A stretch of 61,324 nt of DNA from Propionibacteriaceae bacterium (GTDB taxonomy: Bacteria > Actinomycetota > Actinomycetes > Propionibacteriales > Propionibacteriaceae): NCBI GenBank assembly GCA_030532825.1, contig JAUNKK010000009.1, positions 1-61,324 on the forward strand. The letters are read 5' to 3'. Shown in pieces: positions 26,125 to 36,119 of the stretch. Made by a program: the position numbers and the translations under genes. Each line of letters begins with the position of its first letter. Positions within the stretch are counted from its first letter, which is position 1. The notes under the pieces are model-generated. The model did not search any database and was not told the origin of the DNA. It saw only the letters and a list, made by a program, of their open reading frames with translations.

Positions 26125-28479
26125 TCAAAAACTCGTCGGCGCCTCCGTGTCGTGCCAAACCACGATCGACCAGGGCTGCAGGACGGTGCCACCCTCGACG
26201 ATGTCGCCGGTCTCCTCGGCCCAGTGGTTACATGACGGTTCCGCCCACGCCGCGGTGTCGATGAGGCGACGCCACACCCTGCCTTCCGCGGCGGGCACGA
26301 CCGTGAACTCCACCTCCACGTCCGCCATATTCACCATCATGTAGAAGTTGTCAGCCGGCGAGTTGATGTAGACCGACACCGCCCGGTCACCTTCCTGCGG
26401 GTACCCGGCCTGCGAGGGACTGTGGAACAGGTAAGAGGTGTCCAGGTCGTCGGGCACCATATCGCCGTACTGCTTTTGCTGCAGCGCCTCGTGCCGGTGC
26501 CTGAGGTTCGCCAGGAACGTCGCGAACCGGAATAGCCCGTTGACGTGCGGCTCCGTCGAAAACTCCCCCAGGTTGTCGTGATAACCGGCATCCGTGACTC
26601 CGGGGGCGAGCGGCACCCGCTGCGGAGCATTGGTTGGGATCATGGCGTAGTTATTCCACATCGCCACCGAGTCCAGTTCCCACGGATTGTTGTTGCCGTT
26701 CTGGGTGCGGCCGAACTCGTCACCCGCGACGAACATCGGTACCCCACGCGAGAAGTACAGCAACGTCAGGAAGTTTCGAATCCGCTGACGTCGCAGCTCC
26801 TGCGACCCCCCCGAGTCCCACGACAGGTTGTTGTCCGACCCGCCGTCGGAGGGCCCAAAGGGATAGGGCAGGTCGTTGTTCTTTTCCTGATAGCTGACTA
26901 GGTCGGCCAGGTTGAAGCCGTCGTGGGCGTCGATGAAGTTGATGGTTTTCTGCGGACCGCCGTTATCGGCGAAGTGGTGATGATCGCCGTTCACCACTTC
27001 CAGCAGGCCAAGGGCGTTGCCATCGCCTTTCGCAAACCGACGGACGGCATCACGGTAGCGGCCGTTCCATTCACCCCAGCCGCGCGGGAAGTTGCCCACC
27101 TCATAGCCCCACAGGTCCCAGGCCTCGGCAATGACCTCGATGTGCTCCTCCTCCGCGAACTCGGCGATGGCCACCAGCAGCGGATGGTCGGTGAAGAAGC
27201 GCTTCTGCTGGGTCCAGTCCTCGCGGTCGGCCTCGGCGGGTTTGCGGCCCAGCACCGTCGCCAGATCGAACCGGAAACCGTCAGCGCCCATCTCGACGGT
27301 CCAGTGGCGCAGCGAATCCAACACCAGTTGCTGCGCCATCGGTGAGGAGTAGTTGAGCTGATTCGACGTCCCCGTCGCCCCATCGACCAGGGCATGGTTG
27401 GAGGTCATGACGTAGTACTCGGCTGCGGCGAAACCACCCAGTGAGGTGAAGCCGACGGTGTTCGGGTCACCATTCCAGTTGCCGCCCTCGGCCGTGTGGT
27501 TATAAACGACGTCCAGATACACCTCCATGCCCGCCTCGTGGAAGGCCGCCACCATCTCCTGGAACTCCTTCGTGGGGCCGCCCAGCGACTTGTCGAAGGA
27601 GTAGTTGCGGTTGGGGGCGAAGAAGGACAGGGTCATGTAGCCCCACGAGTTGGTGTGCCCAGGCCGTGATGACTCGGAGTACGTCGTCTCGTGGATGGGC
27701 AGCAACTCCAGGGTGGTAATGCCCAGGGCCTTTAAGTAGGGGGCCATCATGCCGACGCCGCGGTAGGTACCCAGATACTCCTCCGGGATGTCGACGACAC
27801 CCTCGAAGCCGGGCTCGCGGCTCAGCAGGGTGCCGAGTTGGGCAATCGACGGGTGCCCCACCAGCTGCCGTACCGAAGCCTCGTAGATTGCCGACTTCTC
27901 CGGCGGCAAGCCGGGCTTCTGGAACGTGGGGTTGTTCGGTGGCAAGACGACCCCCTTCGGGGCGATCTGGCCGGTATCGGTCTCGCGACGCGGTGCGCCG
28001 TGGTACTCGTCAGGGCCGGTCCCGAAAGCCCCGCCGTCGAGGCCGTGCTCAAGAACCGCATCGGAATAAGTGGTGTGCGTGACCTCCCGGGCGTAGGGGT
28101 CGAACAGCACCTTGTTGGGGTTGAAGCGGTTGCCTGCGTCATCAATGTCGGAGACGAACCCGACGCCGCTGCCCGGCGTCCAAGCCGGGTCGTAGGGCCA
28201 GTTCTCGCCCCACACCCGGAAACCGTAAAGGTCCAGCGCCTTAACACCAGCGATCTGGGCGCGCCAGACATTGTCGGGGCCTTTCGACATGGTGAAGGAC
28301 GCGGCTGCATCGACCCCGAGTGCCTCAGGGTAGAACTCAAGCAGCACCCGGGTGGCATCCGGGGCGAAGACGGCGAACGTGGCGCCGTTCTCGGTCAGGT
28401 GCGAGCCAAGTGGCCACTCGACCTGACCCCACATCTCAGGCTGGAGAGGAACCAACGAGGAAATGTCCATATCAGACAT
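26125..28479 (-). CDS. glgX: Glycogen debranching enzyme GlgX / isoamylase-type
   Basis: The 784-aa protein has a CBM48 N-domain (PLGSHLTENGATFAVFAPDA) and a GH13 barrel. Barrel motifs are VYLDVVYNHTAEGG, GFRFDLATVL (nucleophile Asp), EVIAEAWDLWGY (acid/base Glu) and FIDAHDGF (Asp). It hydrolyses alpha-1,6 branches in glycogen limit dextrins. Length fits isoamylase-type GlgX (about 700-780). Its start is ATG 28479 after GGAAAG. Confidence 0.93.
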   Translation of the reverse strand: MSDMDISSLVPLQPEMWGQVEWPLGSHLTENGATFAVFAPDATRVLLEFYPEALGVDAAASFTMSKGPDNVWRAQIAGVKALDLYGFRVWGENWPYDPAWTPGSGVGFVSDIDDAGNRFNPNKVLFDPYAREVTHTTYSDAVLEHGLDGGAFGTGPDEYHGAPRRETDTGQIAPKGVVLPPNNPTFQKPGLPPEKSAIYEASVRQLVGHPSIAQLGTLLSREPGFEGVVDIPEEYLGTYRGVGMMAPYLKALGITTLELLPIHETTYSESSRPGHTNSWGYMTLSFFAPNRNYSFDKSLGGPTKEFQEMVAAFHEAGMEVYLDVVYNHTAEGGNWNGDPNTVGFTSLGGFAAAEYYVMTSNHALVDGATGTSNQLNYSSPMAQQLVLDSLRHWTVEMGADGFRFDLATVLGRKPAEADREDWTQQKRFFTDHPLLVAIAEFAEEEHIEVIAEAWDLWGYEVGNFPRGWGEWNGRYRDAVRRFAKGDGNALGLLEVVNGDHHHFADNGGPQKTINFIDAHDGFNLADLVSYQEKNNDLPYPFGPSDGGSDNNLSWDSGGSQELRRQRIRNFLTLLYFSRGVPMFVAGDEFGRTQNGNNNPWELDSVAMWNNYAMIPTNAPQRVPLAPGVTDAGYHDNLGEFSTEPHVNGLFRFATFLANLRHRHEALQQKQYGDMVPDDLDTSYLFHSPSQAGYPQEGDRAVSVYINSPADNFYMMVNMADVEVEFTVVPAAEGRVWRRLIDTAAWAEPSCNHWAEETGDIVEGGTVLQPWSIVVWHDTEAPTSF

Positions 28480-28667
28480 CTTTCCACGGGCCCCGCGGTC
28501 GACACGACGATTCCCGTTTTACTTTGACAAGGGAAGGAACTGCCCGGCTGCCAGGGGAGCCCGCCCCCTGACCCGCGCGGAGCACGAGTGCTGCTTCGGT
28601 GCGACTGACGCCAGCACCCACCGGCCATCACAGTAACGCTGGCAAAATCACAGAAAGGCTTGCCTGC

Positions 28668-29306
28668 ATGAGTGAACAATACCCTTCCCCCCCTCAACAA
28701 CCCCCGCAGGGCAACGCTCCATACGGCCAGCCTCAGGCAAGCTTTCCAGGCCCCTCCCACGCACAGCCTTACGGATCGCAGGGCCCGGGACTGCCACCAA
28801 ACCAGTATGGCCAGTACGCACCCAGCCCTGGGGCACAGCGCCCCGGAGTCGTGACTGGCGCCGGGACGCTCGGAATCGTTAGCGGTGGCCTCGGCATCAT
28901 TTCCGGCTTCCTGACTCTCATCAGCACTTCTGCGCTCTCAAAACCCATACGGCAAGCTAGGCTCAAGGCTGAGAGCCTCCAGACCCTGGCCATGTTGGGC
29001 TACATCCAAGGCTTCGGCGTCTTCCTGACAGCAGTTGCGCTCCTGGCCAGCGGGATCATGTTCCTCAACAGCAAGGGCTACCCGGTCCTCCTCTACGGGG
29101 CCTTCGCCCAAGCGGGATTCACCCTAGCCAATTCGGTGATCACTCTCATGACCCCGTCGCTGCTCGGCGTCGACAAGGCAGCGAATGGGTCTACGCTCGT
29201 CGGTTTCAATGTCGGCACTGCCCTGAACCTCATCATCGGGCTGGGGCTGGCTGGTTTCACCATCTACCTGCTGAACACGCCAGCCACCAAGGCCTGGCGG
29301 AAGTAG
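28668..29306 (+). CDS. Membrane protein with Pro-rich N-terminus, function unknown
   Basis: From ATG 28668 the protein is 212 aa. The first 80 residues are rich in Pro, Gln, Gly and Tyr (for example YPSPPQQPPQGNAPYGQPQA) and probably cytosolic. Four hydrophobic helices follow, starting GAGTLGIVSGGLGIISGFLT and ending ALNLIIGLGLAGFTIYLLNT. This layout is common among small actinobacterial membrane proteins. I do not recognise a family. A rho-independent terminator follows at 29387. Confidence 0.75.
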   Translation: MSEQYPSPPQQPPQGNAPYGQPQASFPGPSHAQPYGSQGPGLPPNQYGQYAPSPGAQRPGVVTGAGTLGIVSGGLGIISGFLTLISTSALSKPIRQARLKAESLQTLAMLGYIQGFGVFLTAVALLASGIMFLNSKGYPVLLYGAFAQAGFTLANSVITLMTPSLLGVDKAANGSTLVGFNVGTALNLIIGLGLAGFTIYLLNTPATKAWRK

Positions 29307-29386
29307 GCAAACACATTGAAGGCAGCTTCCTCATGCTGTTCTCGGCGTAGCTGCGACGCATGACAGGCACCGCAGGCAGTGCAACC

Positions 29387-29428
29387 GCGCTCAGCCCTCC
29401 CGGCGCGGGCGGGCTGAGCGCTTTCCTT
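29387..29428 (+). terminator. Rho-independent terminator
   Basis: GCGCTCAGCCC (29387-29397) and GGGCTGAGCGC (29411-29421) form a perfect 11-bp stem followed by TTTCCTT, between the membrane protein and mshB. Confidence 0.8.
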
Positions 29429-29488
29429 GACGGCTAGCGGTTTCGTCGGCAGCGGCCGTTACTGGCATCAGCGAGTACGCTGGCCCGC

Positions 29489-30382
29489 GTGTCTAATCGC
29501 CGTTTGATGTTTGTTCACGCCCACCCCGACGACGAGTCGTCGCAGTCCGCCGCAACGATGGCGCGCTACGTTGACGAAGGGGCGCAGGTCACTCTGGTCA
29601 CCTGCACGCTCGGGGAGCTCGGGGAGATTCTGGTACCCGATTGGGAGCACTACTCCCCCACCGAGCTGGGCGCCAAACGCATCAGCGAGATCGCCGAGGC
29701 GCTGGAGATCCTAGGCGTCACCGACCACGTATGGCTGGGCGGGCAGGGCCGCTACCACGATTCCGGTATGGCCACCGATGATGAGGGCAGCGTCATCCCG
29801 CGCGAGAAGTTGCCCGACGGCGCGTTCTGGGCTGCAGATCTACTTGAGGCCGCAAACCACCTGGTGCCCGTGATTCGCGACCGCCGCCCTCAGGTGATCG
29901 CCACCTACGACGAGTTCGGCAACTACGGGCACCCCGACCACATTCAGGCCCACCGCGTCGCCATGTATGCAACGCAGCTGGCGGGCGTGGCGTCGTATCG
30001 CCCCGACCTGGGAGAGCCGTGGCAGGTCAGCCGGATCCTATGGATCACGCTCAACCCGAACGCCTGGTTGTCTGCCCTGAACCAGGCTCAGGAGCAGGCC
30101 CCTGAGCTACTGGAGGGGCTCGATCCGGAGACGATGCGCCGTCGCTTCCGCCTCGACCCGCAGGGCATCGCAGCGATCATCCCGTTCGGTGACCGTTTCG
30201 AGCGCTGCGAGGCCGCGCTGCGCGCCCACCGCAGTCAGGTGGACATGGAAGCCGGGTTCTGGCGGCTGTACCGCTTCATGCGTACCGCCGACGGCGCCGG
30301 TGAGGCTTACCGCCTAGTTACCGGGGTGCCGTTCCCCGACGATGGCCCTGCGGACGACCTGTTTGCCGGGCTGGACGTGTAG
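29489..30382 (+). CDS. mshB: N-acetyl-GlcN-Ins deacetylase (mycothiol biosynthesis)
   Basis: The 297-aa zinc deacetylase removes acetyl from GlcNAc-Ins, a mycothiol precursor. The PIG-L fold begins RRLMFVHAHPDDES, with the AHPDD zinc motif. The second zinc His is in NYGHPDHIQAHRV. KRISEIAEALEILGVTDHVWLGGQGRYHDSGM is typical of MshB/Mca. GTG 29489 is the first start. The close relative Mca (mycothiol S-conjugate amidase) cannot be excluded. Mycothiol use supports an actinobacterial host. Confidence 0.88.
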   Translation: MSNRRLMFVHAHPDDESSQSAATMARYVDEGAQVTLVTCTLGELGEILVPDWEHYSPTELGAKRISEIAEALEILGVTDHVWLGGQGRYHDSGMATDDEGSVIPREKLPDGAFWAADLLEAANHLVPVIRDRRPQVIATYDEFGNYGHPDHIQAHRVAMYATQLAGVASYRPDLGEPWQVSRILWITLNPNAWLSALNQAQEQAPELLEGLDPETMRRRFRLDPQGIAAIIPFGDRFERCEAALRAHRSQVDMEAGFWRLYRFMRTADGAGEAYRLVTGVPFPDDGPADDLFAGLDV

Positions 30383-30390
30383 CTCCGGGA

Positions 30391-31292
30391 CTACGGGGTT
30401 GCGCCCGGCCCGGATGGTAGGGCTAGGCGGGGGCCGTCGCGGACGGCAAGGCCGTCGATCACGAGGGAATCGACGCATCGAGCCAGTTGGCTGCCGTCGG
30501 GCCAGGCTAGGTCGATGAGCGGCACCGGGCACGGCGAGTCGCGCAGTGCCGCCATGATCTGTCCCCGGCACTGCCGGTCGGTGCCCTCCCAGGCCTGTCC
30601 CACCGGGGTGGGCCATCCCACGCCGGGTACCCCTTCGCCCGCCATGTGCACCAGCGAGTCACAGGGCACGCCTCACATCGTGGCGACCTGGCCGTGCACA
30701 CCGTCGCCCCCAATTCCATCGATGCGGCGGCCCAGGTGGCGGCCAGGTCGTCGTCATTTGGCACGAAACGCCAACCCCGCTTCCGCTCCAGCGTCGTCTC
30801 CGACCGGGTGGGATGAGCCACACCCCCGGCGATGCGGGCCAAGACTCGCCGCACGTTGACATCAAGCACCAGGGAGCGCCGACGAAATGCGAAAGCCACC
30901 ACGGCCGCCGCTGTATAGGCGCCGATACCGGGGAGCGCCAGCAACTCCGCTTCGGTCTGCGGTAGCTCGCCGCCGTGCCGTTCCACGATCACCGACGCGG
31001 CCGAGTGCAGACGCAGCGCCCGCCGCGGATAACCCAGCCGACCCCAGGCCCGCAGCACCTCATCTGGGGCCGCTGCCGCGAGCAATGCCGGGGTGGGCCA
31101 GCGCTCCAGCCAGGACAACCACGCTGGAATGACGCGAGCGGTCGGTGTCTGCTGGAGCATCACCTCACTGACCAGCACACCCCACGGGGTGACGCCTGGG
31201 GCTCGCCACGGCAGCGGCCGGGCCGCGGTGGCAAACCAAGCGACAAGGCGGGCAACCACCTGGGTTTCGTCCCCCGTACTCGCCTCACACAT
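30391..31292 (-). pseudogene. mutY: A/G-specific adenine glycosylase with a C-terminal frameshift
   Basis: The catalytic part (31292 to about 30600) is intact: VMLQQTPTARV with the catalytic Glu, LLALPGIGAYTAAAVVAFAF helix-hairpin-helix, LDVNVRRVLARI with the Asp, and a 4Fe-4S loop C-X6-C-X2-C-X5-C (VCTARSPRCEACPVTRWC). After PAWDGPPRW the frame drifts to nonsense, whereas the next frame continues the family pattern as QAWEGTDRQCRGQIMAALRD to a stop at 30391. A single-base shift near 30595-30615 explains this. The core may still work with an altered tail; sequencing error is possible. Confidence 0.8.
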
Positions 31293-31448
31293 ACCGCCAC
31301 GCTACCCGCAGCCAGTACCCCATGCCCTGGACCAAGGGGTTCGCGGCTTGCGCACCCCCAACTTCCAGCTCCGTATGCTCCTCATCTGCGGCGGCCACAA
31401 CACCTAACCCGACACTCAAGTCCGAGGAGCCCAACACCAGAACTGCCG

Positions 31449-32999
31449 CTACGCGTGATCAGGCCGAGGACGGGCAAAGACGAAGGCGATCAGGGCTGAC
31501 CCCGTGATCATGATCCCAGTGAGAAGCAAACAGTTAAGGTGGAGGGCTGTCAGGAAAGCATCAGCCGCCGCGGTCCTTAATGCCGTCTGCTGAGTAGCAT
31601 CAGGAAGCGTAGCTGCAATCTGCTGCGCCGCCATGATCGAGTCTCCAGCCGCTGTCAGAGAGGGTGCTCCAGAGAGCACAGGCGCCATTTCGCTACGATA
31701 GACGTGGGTGAGGATCGACCCCAGGAGGGCAACTCCTATTGTGCCACCAACCTCTCGGATAGAATCATTCACACCAGACGCAACGCCAATCTCATCTCCC
31801 GGCGCAGCAGATAAAATGATGTCTGTCGCCGGGCCCTGAGCGAATGCCAGGCCCATCGCCATGAAGAACATTGCCGGCACCACAACCGCCCAGTATGGAT
31901 TGGTGGCGTTGGCGAATGACACGATCCAGAACCCAACTCCCATCAAGGCGATGCCGAGAGGGATACAGCGCCCAGCACCGAAGCGGCGAGCCAGGAGGGG
32001 AGCAATCGGAGAACAGATCCCCATGATGACTGCAAATGGCAATATTGCCAATCCGGCCTGAAGCGCACTGTAACCGCGCACAGCTTGGAAATAGATCGTG
32101 ATGGTGAAAGTGAAACCAAACAACGAGAAAAACGCCAGACCAATGGCGAAACTACATACCGCGACCTTAGAGGCTTTAAACAGCCTCAGATCCAGCATGG
32201 GCAAACCAACTCGTCTCTCCCATGCGATAAAGACGACTGCTAGCACGATCGAGGCGGTGAAACCTCCAAGGATAGGAAGGGTGAACCAACCAACCTGCGG
32301 GCCTTCTATGAGAGAACCAACGAATAACCCTAGCGCTGCTACTGCTAGAATCACTCCGAGTATGTCAAAACGCCCTAAATTACTGCCCTTGGATTCGGGC
32401 ACGAGGAGTGGTACGAGGGCAGCAAGCGGCAGCACGATCACGACATTAATCAAAAACAGCGCCGGCCACTCGAAGTGCCGCAGGAGCAAGCCGCCAACCA
32501 CGGGACCGAGAGCAATTCCAAGCCCAGCTGTGGCCGCCCAAAGCCCTACAGCCAGGGCATGATGTTTCGTGTCTTTGAATATTATCGAGACGAGAGACAA
32601 GGTCGCAGGAAACACTAGGGCAGCACAGACACCCAACAGCGCCCTTAGTCCAATAAGCACTGCAACGTCACCGGTCATCGCGGAGGCACAGGAAACCACG
32701 ACAAAGCCCAGCAGCCCCAGGATAAGAATCCTGCGCCTGCCTAGCCGATCTCCAAGGTATCCGCAGGGCAACATCAATACAGCGAATACGAGCGTATACG
32801 CGTCTACGATCCATTGTAGTTGCGTGGTAGAGGCGCCAAACACCCGTCCTAAAGTCGGTATACCTACATTGATGATGGTGTTATCCATCACGCCCACGAG
32901 TTCGGCCAGGCAGAGCACTGCAAGCGCAACATACTTGCCCCGGGGATGAGATATCAGCTTTGATTTCGAGGGCCGGGTGCCCGTCGTTTGCGGTTTCAT
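31449..32999 (-). CDS. MFS efflux pump, DHA2/EmrB-QacA type
   Basis: From ATG 32999 (after AGGGGAG) the protein is 516 aa; the longer reading from 33062 has no RBS. About 14 helices and family motifs are visible: LVGVMDNTIINVGIPTLGRV, CGYLGDRLGRRRILILG (motif A) and LGIALGPVVGGLLLRHFEWP (motif C). It sits 63 bp after the KS-CLF gene as the last gene of the polyketide operon, so it most likely exports or gives resistance to the product. Confidence 0.88.
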   Translation of the reverse strand: MKPQTTGTRPSKSKLISHPRGKYVALAVLCLAELVGVMDNTIINVGIPTLGRVFGASTTQLQWIVDAYTLVFAVLMLPCGYLGDRLGRRRILILGLLGFVVVSCASAMTGDVAVLIGLRALLGVCAALVFPATLSLVSIIFKDTKHHALAVGLWAATAGLGIALGPVVGGLLLRHFEWPALFLINVVIVLPLAALVPLLVPESKGSNLGRFDILGVILAVAALGLFVGSLIEGPQVGWFTLPILGGFTASIVLAVVFIAWERRVGLPMLDLRLFKASKVAVCSFAIGLAFFSLFGFTFTITIYFQAVRGYSALQAGLAILPFAVIMGICSPIAPLLARRFGAGRCIPLGIALMGVGFWIVSFANATNPYWAVVVPAMFFMAMGLAFAQGPATDIILSAAPGDEIGVASGVNDSIREVGGTIGVALLGSILTHVYRSEMAPVLSGAPSLTAAGDSIMAAQQIAATLPDATQQTALRTAAADAFLTALHLNCLLLTGIMITGSALIAFVFARPRPDHA

Positions 33000-33062
33000 G
33001 GTTCTCCCCTCTAATCCGACGATGCGTATGGCTAGGCTATGCGCGAACGGCGACACTCCCAC

Positions 33063-35792
33063 TCAAACAACGCGCAGGGCGGAGGCCACCTGGCGGAGGC
33101 GTTCTTCTGGATCGTCGCCATTGAGATCAAAGACCAGCCGTAATCCGCCTGGCGCCGCATGGTCTCCCTGAGTTTCAGATCCCTGATTTTCAGATCCATC
33201 AGACCGCAACCGAGCTACTAGATCAGCCAAATTCACCCCCTCAAAGATGACAGGATGGCAGGCCGTTTCCGGGATAGAGACAACTCTTTCCGAAGCTTGT
33301 GCAACATGCGGGGAAGCATGAGGAACGCGGGCAACCCTAAGTCGATATCCAGCGTTCTGAAACACCGATCGAAGTACTGTTTCAGCAGAGTCAACATCAG
33401 GACCCGCAGCCAATTCGAGAAGGTGTCGGAACGCCCAGAGAGCCCCGTCAGCGCCAAGAGCCGTAAAGCCCCCAGGTTCTAAAGCAACAGATGCACTTTT
33501 TGGCGTAGCCTGCAGATACCCGATGACGCGGTCACCGTCTGTGATGTCGGCCGCTCTCCGCACCACAAGAGAAACGGACGCTTCGACTAAACGCACGGAC
33601 TCGCCAAATTGTCGCGACCAGGCATCAGCGATTTCCGGCGCCAGCACAGCGTTAACTCCTCCGAGCAACACGGCATCTGCGTCATTGTTTCGCAGGATTG
33701 TTGCGGCGGCTCCAACTGCAGCACCAAAGGAAGAGAGATCAGAATCCACCACGAAGTTAGTGCCGCGTAGGTCGAAGCTGTTACCGGCACGACCCGCAAC
33801 AATGTTGTCCATGTATCCGGGCAGCGCCGCCTCGGTGGTTGCGTCGGCTTTGGACGAGAGAACCTCCTGCAAGGCGGTATACCACTTTCGCGATGTGGTA
33901 TTCGAAATCCCGCAGTCTGATCCTGCCAAGGACAGCAGTTCATAGAACTCATCCCCACGAATGCACTCGTTTCGGTGGAGAGCGGCCTCTGAACCAGATG
34001 CCATTGCAACCACAGTCGCGATACGCTCGGGATCATCGACGGTGCGCCCCGACAGCAAACCCGCATCACGCAGCGCCAGAAGACTTGTAGCCAGAAACAG
34101 TTGCTGCGCTCGGTCTGTCTGCTGCAACGTGCTTGGAGGAATTCTCACGTCGCGGACAGGAAACTGGAAGTCACGAATCGAACCATCCCCAGGCAAGGCA
34201 TCCCAAGCCTCTCCAAACTCTGCCCTACCGGGGAGCCCCTTAGTTGCGGAAAGCCCTGGCATAATGATAGAGGCACCGACGACCGCCATCCAGGACCCTT
34301 GCACAGCATCCTCGGTCGTCATGGTCCTAGGCAGCTTCGCAACCAAAGCACGATGATAGGCCTCCTCATACTGCTCCACCAGTACTGATGAGTCCACCCC
34401 ACCGAAGCCAAACGCGTTCGCCATAGCGCGCCGAGGACGATCGGGGTGACGCGGCCAATCACCACCATCCGTCAGTAGTCGCAGTACATCGCGCCGTTCA
34501 GATAGAGCCTGATTTGGCTGTCTTACCCCAAAGGTGGGAAAGAATCGCCCATCCTCCAGACTCAATAGGATCTTCACCAAATTCGCAATACCGGCCGCGG
34601 GAAATCCATGACCAATAAGAGTCTTACCAGAACCAATGATCAACGGCTCTTTGCGGTTATCTTCAGAAATCAGCTGCCCGATGGATTCGATCTCGGTTGC
34701 GTCTCCCGTTGGGGTTCCAGTCGCATGGACTTCCAAGTAGTCGAAATCGCAGGCTGTCACTTCAGCCTGCTTCAGCGCTGCACGCATAGCGGAGACCTGA
34801 CCGCGCGAGGAAGGTGCGTAAATGGCTTTGCCACTACCGTCCGAGCGAGTGGCGGCACCGCGAATTACCCCAACCACCGGATCTTCGTCAGCGATGGCCC
34901 GGTCCAACCGCTTCAATACGACTGCGCCCGCCCCTTCCCCCGGGATCAAGCCATCCGCTTCCGCGGAAAGCGGATGGCTTCCTTGGCCCGACAGCCCACC
35001 GATCTTCGCGAAGGACACGTTACCGACGACACCCATGTTCGCCATGGCTCCGACGGCAACCGTGATATCCAGGTCATCGCGCATGAGGGCAGAGATCGCA
35101 ACATCCACCACCAACAGTCCCGAGGCGCAGGCACCATCGACGAGCGTGGCTCCTCCCGTCACGCCAACGGCCGACGCAACTGTCGGCGCCAAGGCGCTAG
35201 CGAGCACCTGCTTCGAGTAAGGATCTGACCGCCCAAAGAGCCGATCCGCAGCCCTTGACCAGGCAGCGGTCCAAGCCATCGGCGTTGTACCCGCCGGAGA
35301 TCCGACATCTGCCATGAGCGAAGCAAAATAGCGCTCGGCCTGATACCGAAGTGAGTAGTCAGCCAGTTGCTCGTCCCCGAGCATGTTCCCCAGATACAAC
35401 TCCGCCCGGATAGCACGAAGCCTGTCCTGAGTGTAACCGGCGGCAGCAAGGGCCTGGAGAGCCGCGTCAATCGCAAACAATTGAGTGCGATTCGCCAACG
35501 CTATTTGGGAGAGCTGATCCTGATCTAAGCCATAGGAAGCAGGATCGAAACAATAGTCGTCAACGAATCCCCCGAGAATGCAGTAAGTCCGCTCGGGAGC
35601 ACCTCTGTCTTCACTGTAGTATTGCTCGCTATTCCAGCGCTCCTTTGGGATAGGGGTAATCCCCGGGTTTCCTTCAAGCAGATTGTGGCGGTACTCGGCA
35701 AGCGACCTGGACGTAGGAGGAAGCACGCACCCAGCCCCCAGAACGGCGATAGGCAGAAAGGGAGAGCATCCAGGATTGGCTATATAAGGCAT
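33063..35792 (-). CDS. KS-CLF protein, PUFA-synthase (PfaC)-like
   Basis: From ATG 35792 (after GTGGAG, 1 nt past the preceding stop) the protein is 909 aa. Residues about 10-470 are an active ketosynthase: Cys near 222 in VDGACASGLLVVD, His in EVHATGTPTGDATE, and a second His in TLIGHGFPAAGIA. Residues about 480-850 are a second KS fold whose Cys site is replaced (VDSDLSSFGAAVGAA), like a chain-length factor. KS-CLF fusion is a PfaC feature, but the two DH domains of PfaC are absent here. It should condense malonyl units iteratively with the AT-ACP-KR-DH partner. Confidence 0.85.
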   Translation of the reverse strand: MPYIANPGCSPFLPIAVLGAGCVLPPTSRSLAEYRHNLLEGNPGITPIPKERWNSEQYYSEDRGAPERTYCILGGFVDDYCFDPASYGLDQDQLSQIALANRTQLFAIDAALQALAAAGYTQDRLRAIRAELYLGNMLGDEQLADYSLRYQAERYFASLMADVGSPAGTTPMAWTAAWSRAADRLFGRSDPYSKQVLASALAPTVASAVGVTGGATLVDGACASGLLVVDVAISALMRDDLDITVAVGAMANMGVVGNVSFAKIGGLSGQGSHPLSAEADGLIPGEGAGAVVLKRLDRAIADEDPVVGVIRGAATRSDGSGKAIYAPSSRGQVSAMRAALKQAEVTACDFDYLEVHATGTPTGDATEIESIGQLISEDNRKEPLIIGSGKTLIGHGFPAAGIANLVKILLSLEDGRFFPTFGVRQPNQALSERRDVLRLLTDGGDWPRHPDRPRRAMANAFGFGGVDSSVLVEQYEEAYHRALVAKLPRTMTTEDAVQGSWMAVVGASIIMPGLSATKGLPGRAEFGEAWDALPGDGSIRDFQFPVRDVRIPPSTLQQTDRAQQLFLATSLLALRDAGLLSGRTVDDPERIATVVAMASGSEAALHRNECIRGDEFYELLSLAGSDCGISNTTSRKWYTALQEVLSSKADATTEAALPGYMDNIVAGRAGNSFDLRGTNFVVDSDLSSFGAAVGAAATILRNNDADAVLLGGVNAVLAPEIADAWSRQFGESVRLVEASVSLVVRRAADITDGDRVIGYLQATPKSASVALEPGGFTALGADGALWAFRHLLELAAGPDVDSAETVLRSVFQNAGYRLRVARVPHASPHVAQASERVVSIPETACHPVIFEGVNLADLVARLRSDGSENQGSETQGDHAAPGGLRLVFDLNGDDPEERLRQVASALRVV

Positions 35793-35793
35793 T

Positions 35794-36117
35794 TTAACTC
35801 CACTCAGACATTTCAAGGTTCTTGAGAATCCCTAGCGACCTACGCCAATCAGACAAAACGCCGCTATTTGACACGGTGTCGGACGCGACGCAGTAGGCGC
35901 GACTGGCGGCTCTAGATTGGGCTAGAACTCGCCTGAGTCTCCCAGGTTCACTAGGAAGAACTGTCAAGGAATGGACGTCGCATAGCGCCAGCTTTTGAGA
36001 ATCCAAACCTTCCCACGAGACAGACGAGGATCTGAGCATAGCTGCGCGCCACTTATCGCGAAAACCTGTTGAATTTCCTTCCAGCATTCTACTCCTAGGT
36101 ATGCCGCCGATCAACAT
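35794..36117 (-). CDS. Unknown 107-aa protein inside the polyketide operon
   Basis: ATG 36117 lies 2 nt beyond the synthase stop, and the TAA stop ends 1 nt before the KS-CLF start, so all three genes look translationally coupled. This argues it is real despite no recognised family. The protein is basic and Ser-rich (MLIGGIPRSRMLEGNSTGFR at the start; VLAQSRAASRAYCVASDTVS later) with no membrane segment or clear motif. It could be a small subunit or a phosphopantetheinyl-type accessory reduced beyond recognition; I see no evidence for the latter. Confidence 0.5.
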   Translation of the reverse strand: MLIGGIPRSRMLEGNSTGFRDKWRAAMLRSSSVSWEGLDSQKLALCDVHSLTVLPSEPGRLRRVLAQSRAASRAYCVASDTVSNSGVLSDWRRSLGILKNLEMSEWS

Positions 36118-36119
36118 CG

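Noticed and set aside
30550-30650. Programmed frameshift in mutY
   Set aside because: No slippery heptamer or downstream structure seen, and no known precedent for mutY; a mutation or read error is simpler.
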